Source of the DNA: Chromatiales bacterium
GTDB lineage: Bacteria > Pseudomonadota > Gammaproteobacteria > Chromatiales > Chromatiaceae
DNA: 33,964 nucleotides
Direction: 5' to 3'
Assembly: GCA_022360905.1 (NCBI GenBank)
Contig: JAKSBX010000126.1
Location: 1-33,964, forward strand
The notes beneath the pieces are model-generated. The model saw nothing but the letters and a program-made list of their open reading frames with translations, made no database searches and was not told the origin of the DNA. This document shows positions 24,056 to 32,897 of this stretch, one piece after another. Position numbers and translations under genes: made by a program. Each line of letters starts with the position of its first letter. The first letter of the stretch is position 1.

Positions 24056-24579
24056 CAATTGCCGCACTCTGGGGTTTCGCCGAGAGTACACTCTTCTTCT
24101 TTGTGCCGGATATCTGGCTTACACGACTCACCATCACACATACTCTCGGCTACGCAATAAAGGCGGCACTCTACGCCAGCATGGCTGCTCTGTTGGGTGG
24201 TACGGCAATGATCCTATGGAGTTACATAGATGCCGATACCGCCTACCACTGGGTAGAGTCGGTTCCCGCCATATCACCCGGAATGATGCTGTCGGTCAGT
24301 GAGCAACTTGAACAAAACGCCATACTTGCCATCTTCTCAGCCGCATTCAGCGGCACGCCATACAAAACACTGGCCGTACAGATTATGCACAGTGACGCAT
24401 CGGTCACTCTCTTTCTGCTTGCTACCATACCTGCACGTCTCAGCCGATTTCTGCTGACCATATGGCTCGCCCATAGGATCGGAAACTTGCTGCGCAGATG
24501 GCTTTCAGAAACCGGTCTGTTACGTTGCTGGCTGGCTTTTTGGTGCAGCTTTTATATTTTTTATTTTTCTGTGATTTGA
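24046..24579 (+). CDS. DedA/YqaA-like small membrane protein (tentative)
   Basis: The frame starts with GTG 24046 inside the acyltransferase gene and gives 177 residues with about four hydrophobic segments. An internal IFSAAFSGTPYKTLAVQIM and a basic region ARLSRFLL resemble the re-entrant loop and helix of DedA/VTT-family proteins, some of which move phospholipids or undecaprenyl phosphate across membranes. The match is by pattern only. Its place at the end of a phospholipid operon fits a lipid-transport or assembly role. No hairpin terminator is obvious, only a T-rich stretch (about 24551-24568), and the gene converges with the Nudix gene. Confidence 0.6.
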   Translation: MGIAIAALWGFAESTLFFFVPDIWLTRLTITHTLGYAIKAALYASMAALLGGTAMILWSYIDADTAYHWVESVPAISPGMMLSVSEQLEQNAILAIFSAAFSGTPYKTLAVQIMHSDASVTLFLLATIPARLSRFLLTIWLAHRIGNLLRRWLSETGLLRCWLAFWCSFYIFYFSVI

Positions 24580-24588
24580 TCGCTGTAC

Positions 24589-24614
24589 ATTGGATTCGTG
24601 TTAACACGCCCTAA
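24589..24614 (-). repeat. TAG-GTTAAC repeat, copy 2 (overlaps Nudix stop)
   Basis: On the minus strand the unit is TTAGGGCGTG, TTAACACGAA, TCCAAT. Its TAG (24611-24613) is the stop codon of the Nudix hydrolase gene. It differs from copy 1 at two of 26 positions. Confidence 0.75.
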
Positions 24615-25126
24615 GAGCCAAATTCCAGAAACCGCCCTACTGCTTTCCGCACAGATTCAAGACCGATAGACTCCAGTGTCACATCCTTGGTTTTCACCCA
24701 TCTGGCCTCAGCCACGTCATCGCCAATAACGATCTTCGGCTTATCTTTCAGTTCCAGGAGATAAAACGCGTCTGTCGTGTAGTATTGGATATCGGCATAC
24801 TCATAGCGATTGCCATATGAGAATAAGTAACGCCATCGATTCTCGGCAATAGGCAGATTCAGCTCTTCACTGATTTCCCGACTCAGTGCCTGTTCCAGAG
24901 ATTCATGATAATCAACAAAACCACCTGGCAGATCGAGCATGCCCAGGCAAGGGTTATGCTTTCTCACTGTCAATAGTATTTCATCCCGGCATCTGAGAAC
25001 GGCACCGACTGCAGCTGCAGCATTGTGGTAGTAGATAAACCCGCAATCGTCACAAAACCAGTGTTTTTCCTCACGCCATGTCAGCCCCTCGCTGCCACAA
25101 TGCGGACAAAAATTAAACCGCTTCAT
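24611..25126 (-). CDS. Nudix hydrolase with N-terminal zinc ribbon
   Basis: The 171-residue protein starts with a zinc ribbon (Cys7, Cys10, Cys25, Cys28: CPHC and CDDC). It continues with a Nudix domain whose box (about 69-91, GFVDYHESLEQALSREISEE) fits Gx5Ex7REUxEE, with Asn in place of the usual final Gly. Such proteins hydrolyse nucleoside diphosphate derivatives, and the zinc-ribbon layout recalls NudC/ADP-ribose-type members. The exact substrate cannot be read here. ATG 25126 has GGAAC upstream. It converges with the lipid operon. The gene-free 25127-25444 upstream holds a degenerate TCCCGGCAAATGTTGGGA dyad (about 25308-25325), a hairpin and repeat copy 3. Confidence 0.9.
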   Translation of the reverse strand: MKRFNFCPHCGSEGLTWREEKHWFCDDCGFIYYHNAAAAVGAVLRCRDEILLTVRKHNPCLGMLDLPGGFVDYHESLEQALSREISEELNLPIAENRWRYLFSYGNRYEYADIQYYTTDAFYLLELKDKPKIVIGDDVAEARWVKTKDVTLESIGLESVRKAVGRFLEFGS

Positions 25127-25382
25127 ATCCTGTTCCGGCCCCTACCATAGATCTGAGTCCCCGCTTACGCCTTGCCATCATAAAAACAGTTAATAATCAT
25201 TTGCAAATTCATACTCAACTGACTGGTAATAGGGAACATCAATAGCCCGCTTTGGGTCTAAGATAAAATAATAAAAGAACCCCTGATGAATCCACTTTTC
25301 GCCGTCCCGGCAAATGTTGGGACCCAGGAATACCCAGCACAAGGATTCCGACATTCGGTGGAACAGCGGATGAACCAGAGCT

Positions 25383-25407
25383 TGCTGGGCACAAAACAGA
25401 CCCAGCA
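25383..25407 (+). promoter_or_regulatory. Hairpin in the nfeD leader
   Basis: TGCTGGG and CCCAGCA pair over 7 bp with an 11-nt loop, about 50 bp before the NfeD start and 6 bp before repeat copy 3. It could be a leader hairpin or the remains of a repeat. There is no T tract. Confidence 0.35.
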
Positions 25408-25413
25408 GGGCAC

Positions 25414-25439
25414 ATTGGATTCGTGTTAACAGGCCCCAA
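25414..25439 (-). repeat. TAG-GTTAAC repeat, copy 3 (without TAG)
   Basis: The minus-strand unit is TTGGGGCCTG, TTAACACGAA, TCCAAT. It is nearly identical to copies 1 and 2, but the TAG is changed to TGG and no minus-strand gene ends here. It lies 18 bp before the NfeD start codon, inside the leader. Confidence 0.75.
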
Positions 25440-25456
25440 ACATTGTGGAGTGGATT

Positions 25457-26824
25457 GTGGCTCAATATGCAGTGTCATTGTTTCTCTTCATCTGCTTCTG
25501 TTTCAGTGGCGCAAACCCACTCTATGCCGAGACTCAAAGCCCGAGGGCTCTGCTACTCGAGATCTCCGGAACCATCGGCCCCGCCACTGCAGACTACCTG
25601 GACAGAGCGCTGACCAAGGCGGAAAAAGAAGCGGTGGAGCTGGTGGTACTGCAGATGGACACACCGGGTGGCCTGGATACCTCGATGAGGGCCATGATCA
25701 AGCGCATTCTCGCCTCCCAGGTTCCTGTGGTCACCTATGTGGCCCCAAGCGGGGCACGCGCCGCCAGTGCCGGCACCTACATACTCTATGCCAGCCACAT
25801 TGCAGCCATGGCGCCTGCGACCAACCTTGGGGCAGCCACACCAGTATCCCTGGGTGGGGCGCCGAACACTACCCCGGAGAAAACCAAAGAAACAGACGAG
25901 CAGGAGGCTGCCGCACCGCAAAAGAGTGGTGCCAAGGCCGATAAAACCGTCAATGATGCCGCTGCCTACATACGCAGCCTGGCAAGCTTACGCAAGAGAA
26001 ATGCCGATTGGGCAGAAAAGGCCGTGCGCGAGGCCGTCAGTCTCTCCGCGGAAGAAGCATTGGAACAAGGTGTCATTGACCTGATAGCAGCAGACACCAG
26101 CACCCTGCTCACTGAATTAAACGGCAAGGATGTAGAGCTCCCGCTCGGCAAAAAAAGACTGAATACCGAAGGCCTGATTCTGCAGAAACATCTGCCTGAT
26201 TGGCAGAGTCAGCTACTGAGCATTATCAGTAATCCAAACCTGGCCTATATTCTTATGTTGGTTGGCATCTATGGCCTGATCTACGAATTTGCCAATCCCG
26301 GTTCCATCGTGCCGGGGACAGTGGGCGCCATCGCCCTGCTATTGGCGCTTTATGCGTTTCATCTGCTGCCGATCAACTATGCCGGTGTCGCGTTGATCCT
26401 GCTGGGACTCTCATTAATGGTGGGGGAAGCCTTCATGCCCAGTTTCGGTACCTTGGGTATCGGCGGTGTGGCCGCCTTCATCATCGGCTCGCTGATTCTC
26501 ATCGATACCGACCAAGCAGGATATGGCATATCACTACCGCTGATATTGGCAGTCGCTGCCAGCAGTGCTTTCCTGATGATCTTTATCATCGGCATGGCCA
26601 TCAAGTCACGAAACCGCCCCGTCGTGAGCGGTCGCGAGGAGATGTTGACCAGTGAAGGTGTGGTGGTAGAGGACTTCAGCGGTGAGGGCGATATCAAAGT
26701 TCATGGCGAGATAAGGCGAGCCCATTCGATGCAACCCCTGAAAAAAGATCAGCTGGTAGAGATTACCGGCAGAGAGGGGCTGGTACTAAAAGTTATGCCG
26801 GTTGAAAAGGAGAAGGGATCATGA
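25457..26824 (+). CDS. NfeD-family membrane serine protease (ClpP-like plus NfeD domains)
   Basis: This is the long NfeD form, about 455 residues: signal peptide ([18 protein letters not shown]..., cleavage near YAE), ClpP-like protease domain (about 28-215), four or five membrane segments (about 240-370) and a C-terminal NfeD OB-fold (about 385-450). The nucleophile Ser is in [11 protein letters not shown], and the partner Lys is probably in [11 protein letters not shown], as in archaeal PH1510. I prefer GTG 25457, with GGAG 6 nt upstream, over GTG 25445. It overlaps the slipin gene by 4 nt (ATGA), the classic stomatin-operon protease pairing, where it cleaves the stomatin C-terminus or other membrane proteins. 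Confidence 0.92.
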   Translation: MAQYAVSLFLFICFCFSGANPLYAETQSPRALLLEISGTIGPATADYLDRALTKAEKEAVELVVLQMDTPGGLDTSMRAMIKRILASQVPVVTYVAPSGARAASAGTYILYASHIAAMAPATNLGAATPVSLGGAPNTTPEKTKETDEQEAAAPQKSGAKADKTVNDAAAYIRSLASLRKRNADWAEKAVREAVSLSAEEALEQGVIDLIAADTSTLLTELNGKDVELPLGKKRLNTEGLILQKHLPDWQSQLLSIISNPNLAYILMLVGIYGLIYEFANPGSIVPGTVGAIALLLALYAFHLLPINYAGVALILLGLSLMVGEAFMPSFGTLGIGGVAAFIIGSLILIDTDQAGYGISLPLILAVAASSAFLMIFIIGMAIKSRNRPVVSGREEMLTSEGVVVEDFSGEGDIKVHGEIRRAHSMQPLKKDQLVEITGREGLVLKVMPVEKEKGS

Positions 26825-27576
26825 CGCTCTACGTTTATGCGATCATTCTGTTTCTGGTAGTGGCCTTCCTGGCCTCGGCGCTGAAGATTCTGCGAGAGTA
26901 TGAAAGAGGCGTGGTCTTCATGTTGGGTCGCTTCTGGCGGGTTAAGGGGCCAGGATTGATCATCATAATCCCAGTGATCCAGCAGTTCGTCCGAGTCGAC
27001 CTGCGAACCATCGTGCTGGATGTACCCTCCCAGGATGTCATCTCCCGGGACAATGTCTCGGTCAAGGTCAATGCGGTGGTCTACTTCCGTGTGCTGGACC
27101 CGGAGCGGGCCATCATCCAGGTTGAGGACTATATGGCCGCCACCAGTCAGCTTGCCCAGACCACCCTGCGTTCCGTACTCGGTCAGCACGAGTTGGACGA
27201 GATGCTGGCAGAACGGGAACGACTCAACAACGATGTGAGGAATATTCTTGATCAACAGACCGACACCTGGGGAATCAAGGTCTCCAATGTGGAGATCAAG
27301 CATGTCGACCTGGATGACAGTATGATCCGGGCGATTGCCCGCCAGGCCGAGGCGGAACGGGCGAGACGGGCCAAAGTAATCCATGCGGAAGGCGAACAGC
27401 AGGCTGCCGAAAAACTGGTCGAGGCGGCGAAAATCCTCGCCGAACAACCCCAGGCGATTCAGCTCAGATACCTGGAAACTCTCACCGAAGTGGCTGGTGA
27501 CAAGAGTCACACGCTGGTTTTTCCCCTGCCAATGGATCTGCTTGAACCGCTTCTGAAGAAGAAAGAGACGGGTTGA
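26821..27576 (+). CDS. Slipin (stomatin-like SPFH membrane protein)
   Basis: The 251-residue protein has an N-terminal membrane hairpin/segment (about 2-22), then the SPFH/Band 7 domain: [48 protein letters not shown], the conserved [10 protein letters not shown] and [17 protein letters not shown] charged coiled-coil ([20 protein letters not shown]) and a hydrophobic C-terminal tail ([15 protein letters not shown]) follow, the latter being the kind of segment NfeD proteases cut. Slipins form membrane-associated oligomers thought to organise membrane microdomains. It is translationally coupled to nfeD. No terminator hairpin is evident after the stop. Confidence 0.95.
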   Translation: MTLYVYAIILFLVVAFLASALKILREYERGVVFMLGRFWRVKGPGLIIIIPVIQQFVRVDLRTIVLDVPSQDVISRDNVSVKVNAVVYFRVLDPERAIIQVEDYMAATSQLAQTTLRSVLGQHELDEMLAERERLNNDVRNILDQQTDTWGIKVSNVEIKHVDLDDSMIRAIARQAEAERARRAKVIHAEGEQQAAEKLVEAAKILAEQPQAIQLRYLETLTEVAGDKSHTLVFPLPMDLLEPLLKKKETG

Positions 27577-28330
27577 CGACGATTAATCCTACCGATGCCA
27601 TATTCTGAAGGCGTTGTAGGGCTGGAGTTGTATCCCAATCAAACAGTTTTGCTATGCGTGAGGTGATGATTGGATCATCGAACTGGACACCATTGACCAG
27701 TTTAGTCCCGGAGTTTTCGTCTGAAAGGCCCTGAGGCAGGGTATAGGCTTGCTTTTCCTCAGATCCCTCACACACTGGGATAACCTAAAGGAGTCGATCA
27801 GAAGCCATGCTAAAGATATGGCCTTTTCCCTGGGCTGGTCTCGGATAGAGATTAAAATAAAAAAACCGGATTGACTGATTGGCAATGCTATAAAGCTGAA
27901 GACCACCCATACAAGTGTGTTTAGAATAGCCCTCATTTACACTGGCTGAAATGGCAGTCAGCAATAGCCATCAAATATGTGATCGCAGTCTGGATCAGAT
28001 TCCCCCTGACTCTATGGATACCAAACAAAGATCAAGTTTCTTTGAATGATGCCGATTAAACTCGGTAATCTGTCACAGGTTATAGGAATACCCTTGACCT
28101 CAAACAACAATATTAATTCAGTAATGATACGGACCTGACAGACCAGATAAGTTAAAGGAAGCTACAGATTCGACAGTCCATATAAGAAGAGAACCGAATT
28201 CGATCCAGGCAGCCACCAGACTAGTGGCTTTAAATCTTTGCCTACGTTGACCTTGATCATAGGTTCTCAACAGCGGTTTGGTACAGAATCTGCCAGCTGA
28301 TGAAGTAGCTGTACGCGCAGGAGAGCACTC
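27577..28330. other. 754-bp stretch without a supported gene
   Basis: I see no convincing gene. A minus-strand frame from GTG 27775 reads SGTKLVNGVQFDDPIITSRI before running antisense into the slipin gene. That stretch looks protein-like and may be a remnant of a decayed gene, but I do not recognise it. A 6-bp hairpin AGCCAC/GTGGCT followed by TTAAATCTTT is at 28211-28239. The last part should contain the promoter of the 28331 gene. Confidence 0.4.
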
Positions 28331-28735
28331 GTGATATTAAAGCCTAACCGATTTTGTCCATCCTTATTTGGAATAGTCTCAGTAGCTGTTTCCATGAGCA
28401 GTGCGCACGCCCTCGACCCTGGGTATATCAAAGCGGTTAAGGCCGATGCCGATGAGTTCACCACCCATAAGTTTCAAGCCCCACCAGAATCCAGCTGGCT
28501 GGGTGATGCCAGTACCGTTTCAGCCCAATTGGCCGATCTGCAGGGATTTTCAGATTACATACGCGACAAATCCCCCGGCAGTTATATCTTTTTCAAGAAA
28601 CTCTCAGACGATTATAAAAAGCGGCTTCATGAGGACTATCTATCCACAGGTGATTTGGATCGGGTCAAGCAGGATATTTTCAAATATACCCGTGAGATGA
28701 AGCTGAACGCACAGTCCAGCCAGAACAACCACTAA
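28331..28735 (+). CDS. Small secreted protein, partner of the LolA-like gene
   Basis: The 134-residue product starts at GTG 28331, with AGGAG upstream. It has a signal peptide (about 1-27, SVAVSMSSAHA, then LDP). The mature part is hydrophilic and helical, without cysteine (YIKAVKADADEFTTHKF, LADLQGFSDYIRDKSPGSY, LSTGDLDRVKQDIFKYTREM). I do not recognise a named family. It is 11 bp upstream of the lipoprotein-sorting-like gene and almost surely co-transcribed with it, which suggests a shared envelope function. Confidence 0.75.
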   Translation: MILKPNRFCPSLFGIVSVAVSMSSAHALDPGYIKAVKADADEFTTHKFQAPPESSWLGDASTVSAQLADLQGFSDYIRDKSPGSYIFFKKLSDDYKKRLHEDYLSTGDLDRVKQDIFKYTREMKLNAQSSQNNH

Positions 28736-28746
28736 AGGATAGGAAT

Positions 28747-29718
28747 ATGCGAGTACAGAAGTTGACACATCGCCTCATTCCCTTACTCCCAGCACTCTTT
28801 GTCACCGTACAACTCGAGGCCGGGGTGGACCGTAATCTACCATACCCTCAGCCTGGCACTGAGCTAACCGCCGATGAGGTGGCTGATCAGGTCTATTTTG
28901 CCAACCACTTCTACAGCTTCGATAACTTCTCTATCAAGCGGAGGGGTAAGACCCTGAGTCTGCTGGTCAATAAGAGAGCGAATGACACAGCCACAAAGAC
29001 AACGGTTGAGCGCCACTTGAACAACAACTACAGCGACCACGACTCGATCCAGTCCAGAGATCTGGCGATTTTTCATTCAGGTAAACTGCGTGGTACCGGA
29101 ATGCTGGTGACCGAGTATCGGGATGAGCAGAAAAACAAGGACTACATGGCCTGGTTACCAAAACTGCGTAAGATCCGACGTTTTGCCCAACCCGCTCATG
29201 AAGATGATTGGGGTGGCAGTGTTTTCACCTTTGGTGATGTCATGTTACGCAAACCATCAGACGAAAGCCACGAACTTCTGGGTAAGAAGACGATGCGCAC
29301 TTGCCTGGGTATGATCGACAGTCTGGAAGGGGAAGTTTCGCGCAATGCCGGACGCATCCCCGAACGCAGTTGCCGACACCTGGGTAAAGAAGTATACGGT
29401 TTAAAAAGCACAACCCACTTTGATGACTGGTGGTATGACTACCGTATCAGTTATGTGGATACCAAGAGCTTTGCCGATTACCGTACACTCTATTACAAAA
29501 ACGATGAACTGATCAAAGTCATCGATCGTGACTGGGGGCTGGTCAAAAATGAAGGTGAAGGTGACCCCAGAGCACTATTCTGGAAGTACTGGTATGGTGT
29601 TGACCTGACCACCGGCAAAGAGAGCTTAGCGGTCGTGCCCAGAAAGGTTGTTCACTTCAACACCAAGCTGCGCAATAAGTTCTGGACGGAACGGACGTTG
29701 CGTAAGATTAAACGTTAA
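28747..29718 (+). CDS. LolA-like outer-membrane lipoprotein-sorting family protein
   Basis: The 323-residue exported protein has an N-terminal signal (RLIPLLPALFVTVQLEA, cleavage about residue 25). It carries the hallmarks of the periplasmic LolA/LolB-like 'outer membrane lipoprotein-sorting' family: RDLAIFHSGKLRGTGMLVTE, YMAWLPKLRKIRRFAQ and WGGSVFTFGDVMLRKP. Strand-rich C-terminal sequence (WYDYRISYVDTKSFADYRTL, KVIDRDWGLVKN) follows. Members often neighbour RND/MMPL transporters and may carry hydrophobic cargo across the periplasm. None is present here. AAAGGATAGGAAT precedes ATG 28747. A strong terminator follows, closing a two-gene operon with the 28331 gene. Confidence 0.85.
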   Translation: MRVQKLTHRLIPLLPALFVTVQLEAGVDRNLPYPQPGTELTADEVADQVYFANHFYSFDNFSIKRRGKTLSLLVNKRANDTATKTTVERHLNNNYSDHDSIQSRDLAIFHSGKLRGTGMLVTEYRDEQKNKDYMAWLPKLRKIRRFAQPAHEDDWGGSVFTFGDVMLRKPSDESHELLGKKTMRTCLGMIDSLEGEVSRNAGRIPERSCRHLGKEVYGLKSTTHFDDWWYDYRISYVDTKSFADYRTLYYKNDELIKVIDRDWGLVKNEGEGDPRALFWKYWYGVDLTTGKESLAVVPRKVVHFNTKLRNKFWTERTLRKIKR

Positions 29719-29736
29719 CCCAGTTATCTATAGTGC

Positions 29737-29771
29737 ATGGGCAGGTCTATAACCTGCCCATATCACTTTTT
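29737..29771 (+). terminator. Rho-independent terminator of the 28331-29718 operon
   Basis: ATGGGCAGGT and ACCTGCCCAT form a perfect 10-bp stem around a 5-nt loop, 18 bp after the stop. The sequence ATCACTTTTT follows on the plus strand. Confidence 0.92.
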
Positions 29772-29881
29772 GTACCATCGGATCGAGTTGTGTAAATAAT
29801 AACTGAATTAAGGTATAAAAGGCTTTCTATTTTTTAGTACTGAGTCTCTTAGTTTCAGGTTTTTTTATGGAGAAAAATGTA

Positions 29882-30265
29882 ATGAGGAAACTATTCATAT
29901 TTTTACTACTGAGTACTTTTATGAACAGCGTCATAGCATATGATGTCATTGCTGATGAGGAATACTTAAAAAAGGAGATTGACCTCCTTCCCTATGACGT
30001 GACTCATATGGAGATAAAAAAATCTATCATCGATGTCATGATAAAAAGCAAATGGGTAATCAACGAACATAAAAATAATTATCTGATTGGAGTGTACGAT
30101 GGAAGGCCGAAAGTAAAAATAACGATCGGCAAAAAAACACTAACCATCAGTGAAGTGCCAACATCAGCCAGTTTTCACAAACGTTGGATAAACTCTCTGC
30201 ATGGCCATATCATCCATCGACTGGAGTATTACCATCAAGTCAGAATAGCCAATAGATTACTTTGA
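29882..30265 (+). CDS. Small AT-rich secreted protein, unknown
   Basis: The product is about 127 residues from ATG 29882, chosen because GGAG lies 8 nt upstream within the earlier ATG codon context at 29867. The signal peptide is MRKLFIFLLLSTFMNSVIA. The mature domain is alpha/beta (IKKSIIDVMIKSKWVINEHK, YLIGVYDGRPKVKITIGKKT), with the pattern of small lipoprotein-like domains that show Lys-rich strands. No cysteine is at the cleavage site. Its base composition is clearly more AT-rich than its neighbours, which may mean recent transfer. I do not recognise the family. It converges with the beta-propeller gene, with a large inverted repeat between. Confidence 0.65.
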   Translation: MRKLFIFLLLSTFMNSVIAYDVIADEEYLKKEIDLLPYDVTHMEIKKSIIDVMIKSKWVINEHKNNYLIGVYDGRPKVKITIGKKTLTISEVPTSASFHKRWINSLHGHIIHRLEYYHQVRIANRLL

Positions 30266-30277
30266 TGTTTGGCGATA

Positions 30278-30348
30278 ATGACCCAGATATTCAACCTTAT
30301 CCACTAACGTCCATTTCGTTTAATGCGACAGGTTGAATATCAGGTCAT
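30278..30348. repeat. Long inverted repeat between convergent genes
   Basis: GATATTCAACC (30286-30296) and GGTTGAATATC (30331-30341) pair over 11 bp. Outer arms ATGACC (30278-30283) and GGTCAT (30343-30348) extend the stem, with a small bulge, to about 18 pairs around a 34-nt loop. It begins 13 bp after the plus-strand gene stops and ends about 100 bp before the stop of the minus-strand gene. It could be a two-way terminator, although T tracts are lacking. Confidence 0.55.
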
Positions 30349-30446
30349 TCCTACACTGTGATTTGATACTTCTATTGTCGAAAGATAACATCAATCATCT
30401 TGCGCATATATGAGATGGTGTCGGTGCTTCGAGCTATTGAGTCCTA

Positions 30447-32897
30447 TTACTCCCTCGCCGGCAGATTCGATGAATAGAGTGAACCACTGTGCAGATAGTG
30501 AACACTATCTCCCAGAATTACAGACCTGTCACTCCAAACACCATATGAATAATTGTGCGAACCATTATCCCTCACCACGAACCGGTCTACGAGTTCTACA
30601 CCAGGGGTACCACCCAACTGGATGTCGAAAGTGTAGAGACCGGTATGAGTCCATCCCCACCTAACATTGGGTGGTGGATTGCTTGAGCTGGGAGGCTCAT
30701 CATATAAATCCACCGGGATAGAAAAACGCATCGGCAGCGTATCTGTCTGGGGCAGTGATGCAAATCCATGGGGCTGGGTCAGGATCGTCGAGCTGGTTCC
30801 CCGGCCGCCCAATACGAGTGAGTTTACTTCTGTAGGCATGGTGGGATCAGAGACATCGAACAGAGAAACCTTCACCCCCTGGTACCAGGCAAACCCCAAT
30901 CCTCCCCTGTCACCCGAGCCAACGGCATCAACAGCCTCCTTACCGATACCGAGAAGATAGTTCTCTCCCACGGGATGGAGATATTCCGAGTAACCCGACA
31001 CCTCCAATTCGCCTAAGGATACGGGATTCTCCGGATCGGTGAGATCCAGCACATAGAGAGGATCGACCTTTTTGAAAGTTATCAGATAGCCCCGGTTACC
31101 AATAAAGCGGCTGGCGTAGAGTGCTTCTCCCGGCCGCCCCAGTCCATCCAGTCTACCGGCCACTTCCAGTCGGCCGCCATCCGCCGCTTCACGCAACAGG
31201 GTCACGCTGGTGGAGCTGTTCGCCGAACCCAGGTAGCCAATGGATGTCGCGATACGGAACACCCCCTGATACTCACCCATGCGGTAGGATTTGTACTCAG
31301 GCTCATAACCAAGATGACCAACCACTTGAGCTGAACCACGATATTCGGCGGCCATACCGCTCTGTGAATCACCGACCAGCGCCAGTTTGTGGACCTCGTT
31401 AATCGAGGTGTATTCGCCGTTGTCGAGAAGGGTCTGTCCGGCACCCTGTGCAACCAGATAGATCGCCTCTTGTGAGGCATAGAGCACTTCCGAAGTGCCT
31501 ATGAAACAGCTGGTTTGGTAGCTGTCAGGATCCGCCAGCGGAACGGCGATGATATTGATAATGGTAGGATCCAACATACCGACAGTGGCACTTGGCGCCA
31601 GATAACAACTCTCCGTGTCGATAAGAGGTTCCGCTTCATCACCCAAGGTAGAGGTCGGAGTCAACTGACTCAAAGTAGCGCTCTCTAACAGAGTACGATT
31701 GTGTTGAAATTGTCCTGCGTAATTGGCGTATTGATCCAGACCATCAATATCAGGGGTATAACGGGTAACCAGATAGAGCGTATTGCCGATGACTCGACTG
31801 GAGATCATTGCTCCGTCAAAGCTCAATGTACGATCATGGGTGGGCGTATCCGCGGAGTCCAATCGAAACAGGTTCACCTCACTGGTGCCATGCGACCAAT
31901 ATCTGGGCTCCTCCCAGATCGGTACCGGCCCAAAGAAGCCAATGTCCACATAATCATTGTCGGTATCTCCCCCTACGGTCACAACCATATCGGAGAGCCC
32001 TTCACCAAGCTGGTTGAGGAGATAGATGCCTTCAACATCGCCCACCCCCGGTATCCCGACCTCATTCAACAGTTGATTAGAGGCGGGCTGCTCCTCAATG
32101 GTGTAAGTGAAGAGACATTTTCGGTAGCTGGTATTGGTGTTTGAGTCACACCAGCCAACGTTATAGAAATGGACGCCATCGGATTTGATCAAATCCGCCT
32201 CATCCACCCCCTGCTCCTGTGTATTGGTCAGAGATATCGGGTTAACACTGTCTATCGGCGCCGGGCTGAAATCATCAACACTTGTATCGGGCAGCGGACG
32301 ATCCGTTGCATAGGCTGCGATCATCGCCTCGGTCAAGTAGCCTTCCAGCATAACATTGTGCCGGAAGCGATGCAGGCTGGGATTGTCGGTATCGAAGACG
32401 ATGAAGGTTAAGGGGTCTTGATTATAGATAACGGAGCCATCTTCCGCTTCATATCCACCATAGAGAGCGAACTCGGCCGGTGGCAAGGGTCCGCCACTAT
32501 GTACTTCGACAGTCTCGGTCTCGGAGAGGGCCTTACGGGTGAACGGAACCAACGCGTCAACCTGGCCGTTCCAGTTGAGCCAGCGCCCCTCACTATCCCG
32601 CATATGCCAATTATCCTGAGCACGGGCAACCAGGTAGAGATTACGTTCAGCCCCCACAGAAGCCGCATCCACACTGATGCTCAGCTCAACCGAGATGGCA
32701 TCCTCGGTATCATATAATGGGGTGTATTGATCCGTATCTGCGGTAGAGAGAGACCATGACATGGTCGCATCGGCCGGCTCACCCGAGGTTGTAACTGAGG
32801 GTTGGTCGGTGGGAGCGGCAACTGTGATGAACGGGGAAAATGCGAATACCAGCCCAAGAGAAAGGCGGCGCAGTGTTGAAGAAAGTCTGTTTTCCAT
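30447..32897 (-). CDS. Secreted beta-propeller domain protein
   Basis: The 816-residue product starts at ATG 32897 (GAGG 8 nt upstream) with a signal peptide (RRLSLGLVFAFSPFITVAA). An N-terminal domain (about 30-190) precedes a long beta-propeller of the 'beta propeller domain' family. Landmarks are NTQEQGVDEADLIKSDGVHF, MISSRVIGNTLYLVTRY, YASRFIGNRGYLITFKK, DPLYVLDLTDPENPVSLGEL and KVSLFDVSDPTMPTEVNSL. The blade-like repeats and acidic loops suggest an extracytoplasmic, possibly Ca-binding scaffold; no catalytic motif is seen. An alternative ATG at 32933 lies behind a GGAGG and a run of G, but the signal peptide favours the shorter form. It is monocistronic, and the leader to about 33177 shows no gene. 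Confidence 0.87.
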   Translation of the reverse strand: MENRLSSTLRRLSLGLVFAFSPFITVAAPTDQPSVTTSGEPADATMSWSLSTADTDQYTPLYDTEDAISVELSISVDAASVGAERNLYLVARAQDNWHMRDSEGRWLNWNGQVDALVPFTRKALSETETVEVHSGGPLPPAEFALYGGYEAEDGSVIYNQDPLTFIVFDTDNPSLHRFRHNVMLEGYLTEAMIAAYATDRPLPDTSVDDFSPAPIDSVNPISLTNTQEQGVDEADLIKSDGVHFYNVGWCDSNTNTSYRKCLFTYTIEEQPASNQLLNEVGIPGVGDVEGIYLLNQLGEGLSDMVVTVGGDTDNDYVDIGFFGPVPIWEEPRYWSHGTSEVNLFRLDSADTPTHDRTLSFDGAMISSRVIGNTLYLVTRYTPDIDGLDQYANYAGQFQHNRTLLESATLSQLTPTSTLGDEAEPLIDTESCYLAPSATVGMLDPTIINIIAVPLADPDSYQTSCFIGTSEVLYASQEAIYLVAQGAGQTLLDNGEYTSINEVHKLALVGDSQSGMAAEYRGSAQVVGHLGYEPEYKSYRMGEYQGVFRIATSIGYLGSANSSTSVTLLREAADGGRLEVAGRLDGLGRPGEALYASRFIGNRGYLITFKKVDPLYVLDLTDPENPVSLGELEVSGYSEYLHPVGENYLLGIGKEAVDAVGSGDRGGLGFAWYQGVKVSLFDVSDPTMPTEVNSLVLGGRGTSSTILTQPHGFASLPQTDTLPMRFSIPVDLYDEPPSSSNPPPNVRWGWTHTGLYTFDIQLGGTPGVELVDRFVVRDNGSHNYSYGVWSDRSVILGDSVHYLHSGSLYSSNLPARE

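Noticed and set aside
25190..25465. Minus-strand frames between the Nudix and NfeD genes
   Set aside because: They are formed from repeat copy 3 and the adjacent dyads, overlap the nfeD start, and show no protein-like composition.
27652..27936. Minus-strand 94-codon frame with a hydrophobic N-terminus
   Set aside because: Composition is irregular and no ribosome-binding site is clear. The competing frame (27482-27775) looks more protein-like, yet is also unsupported.
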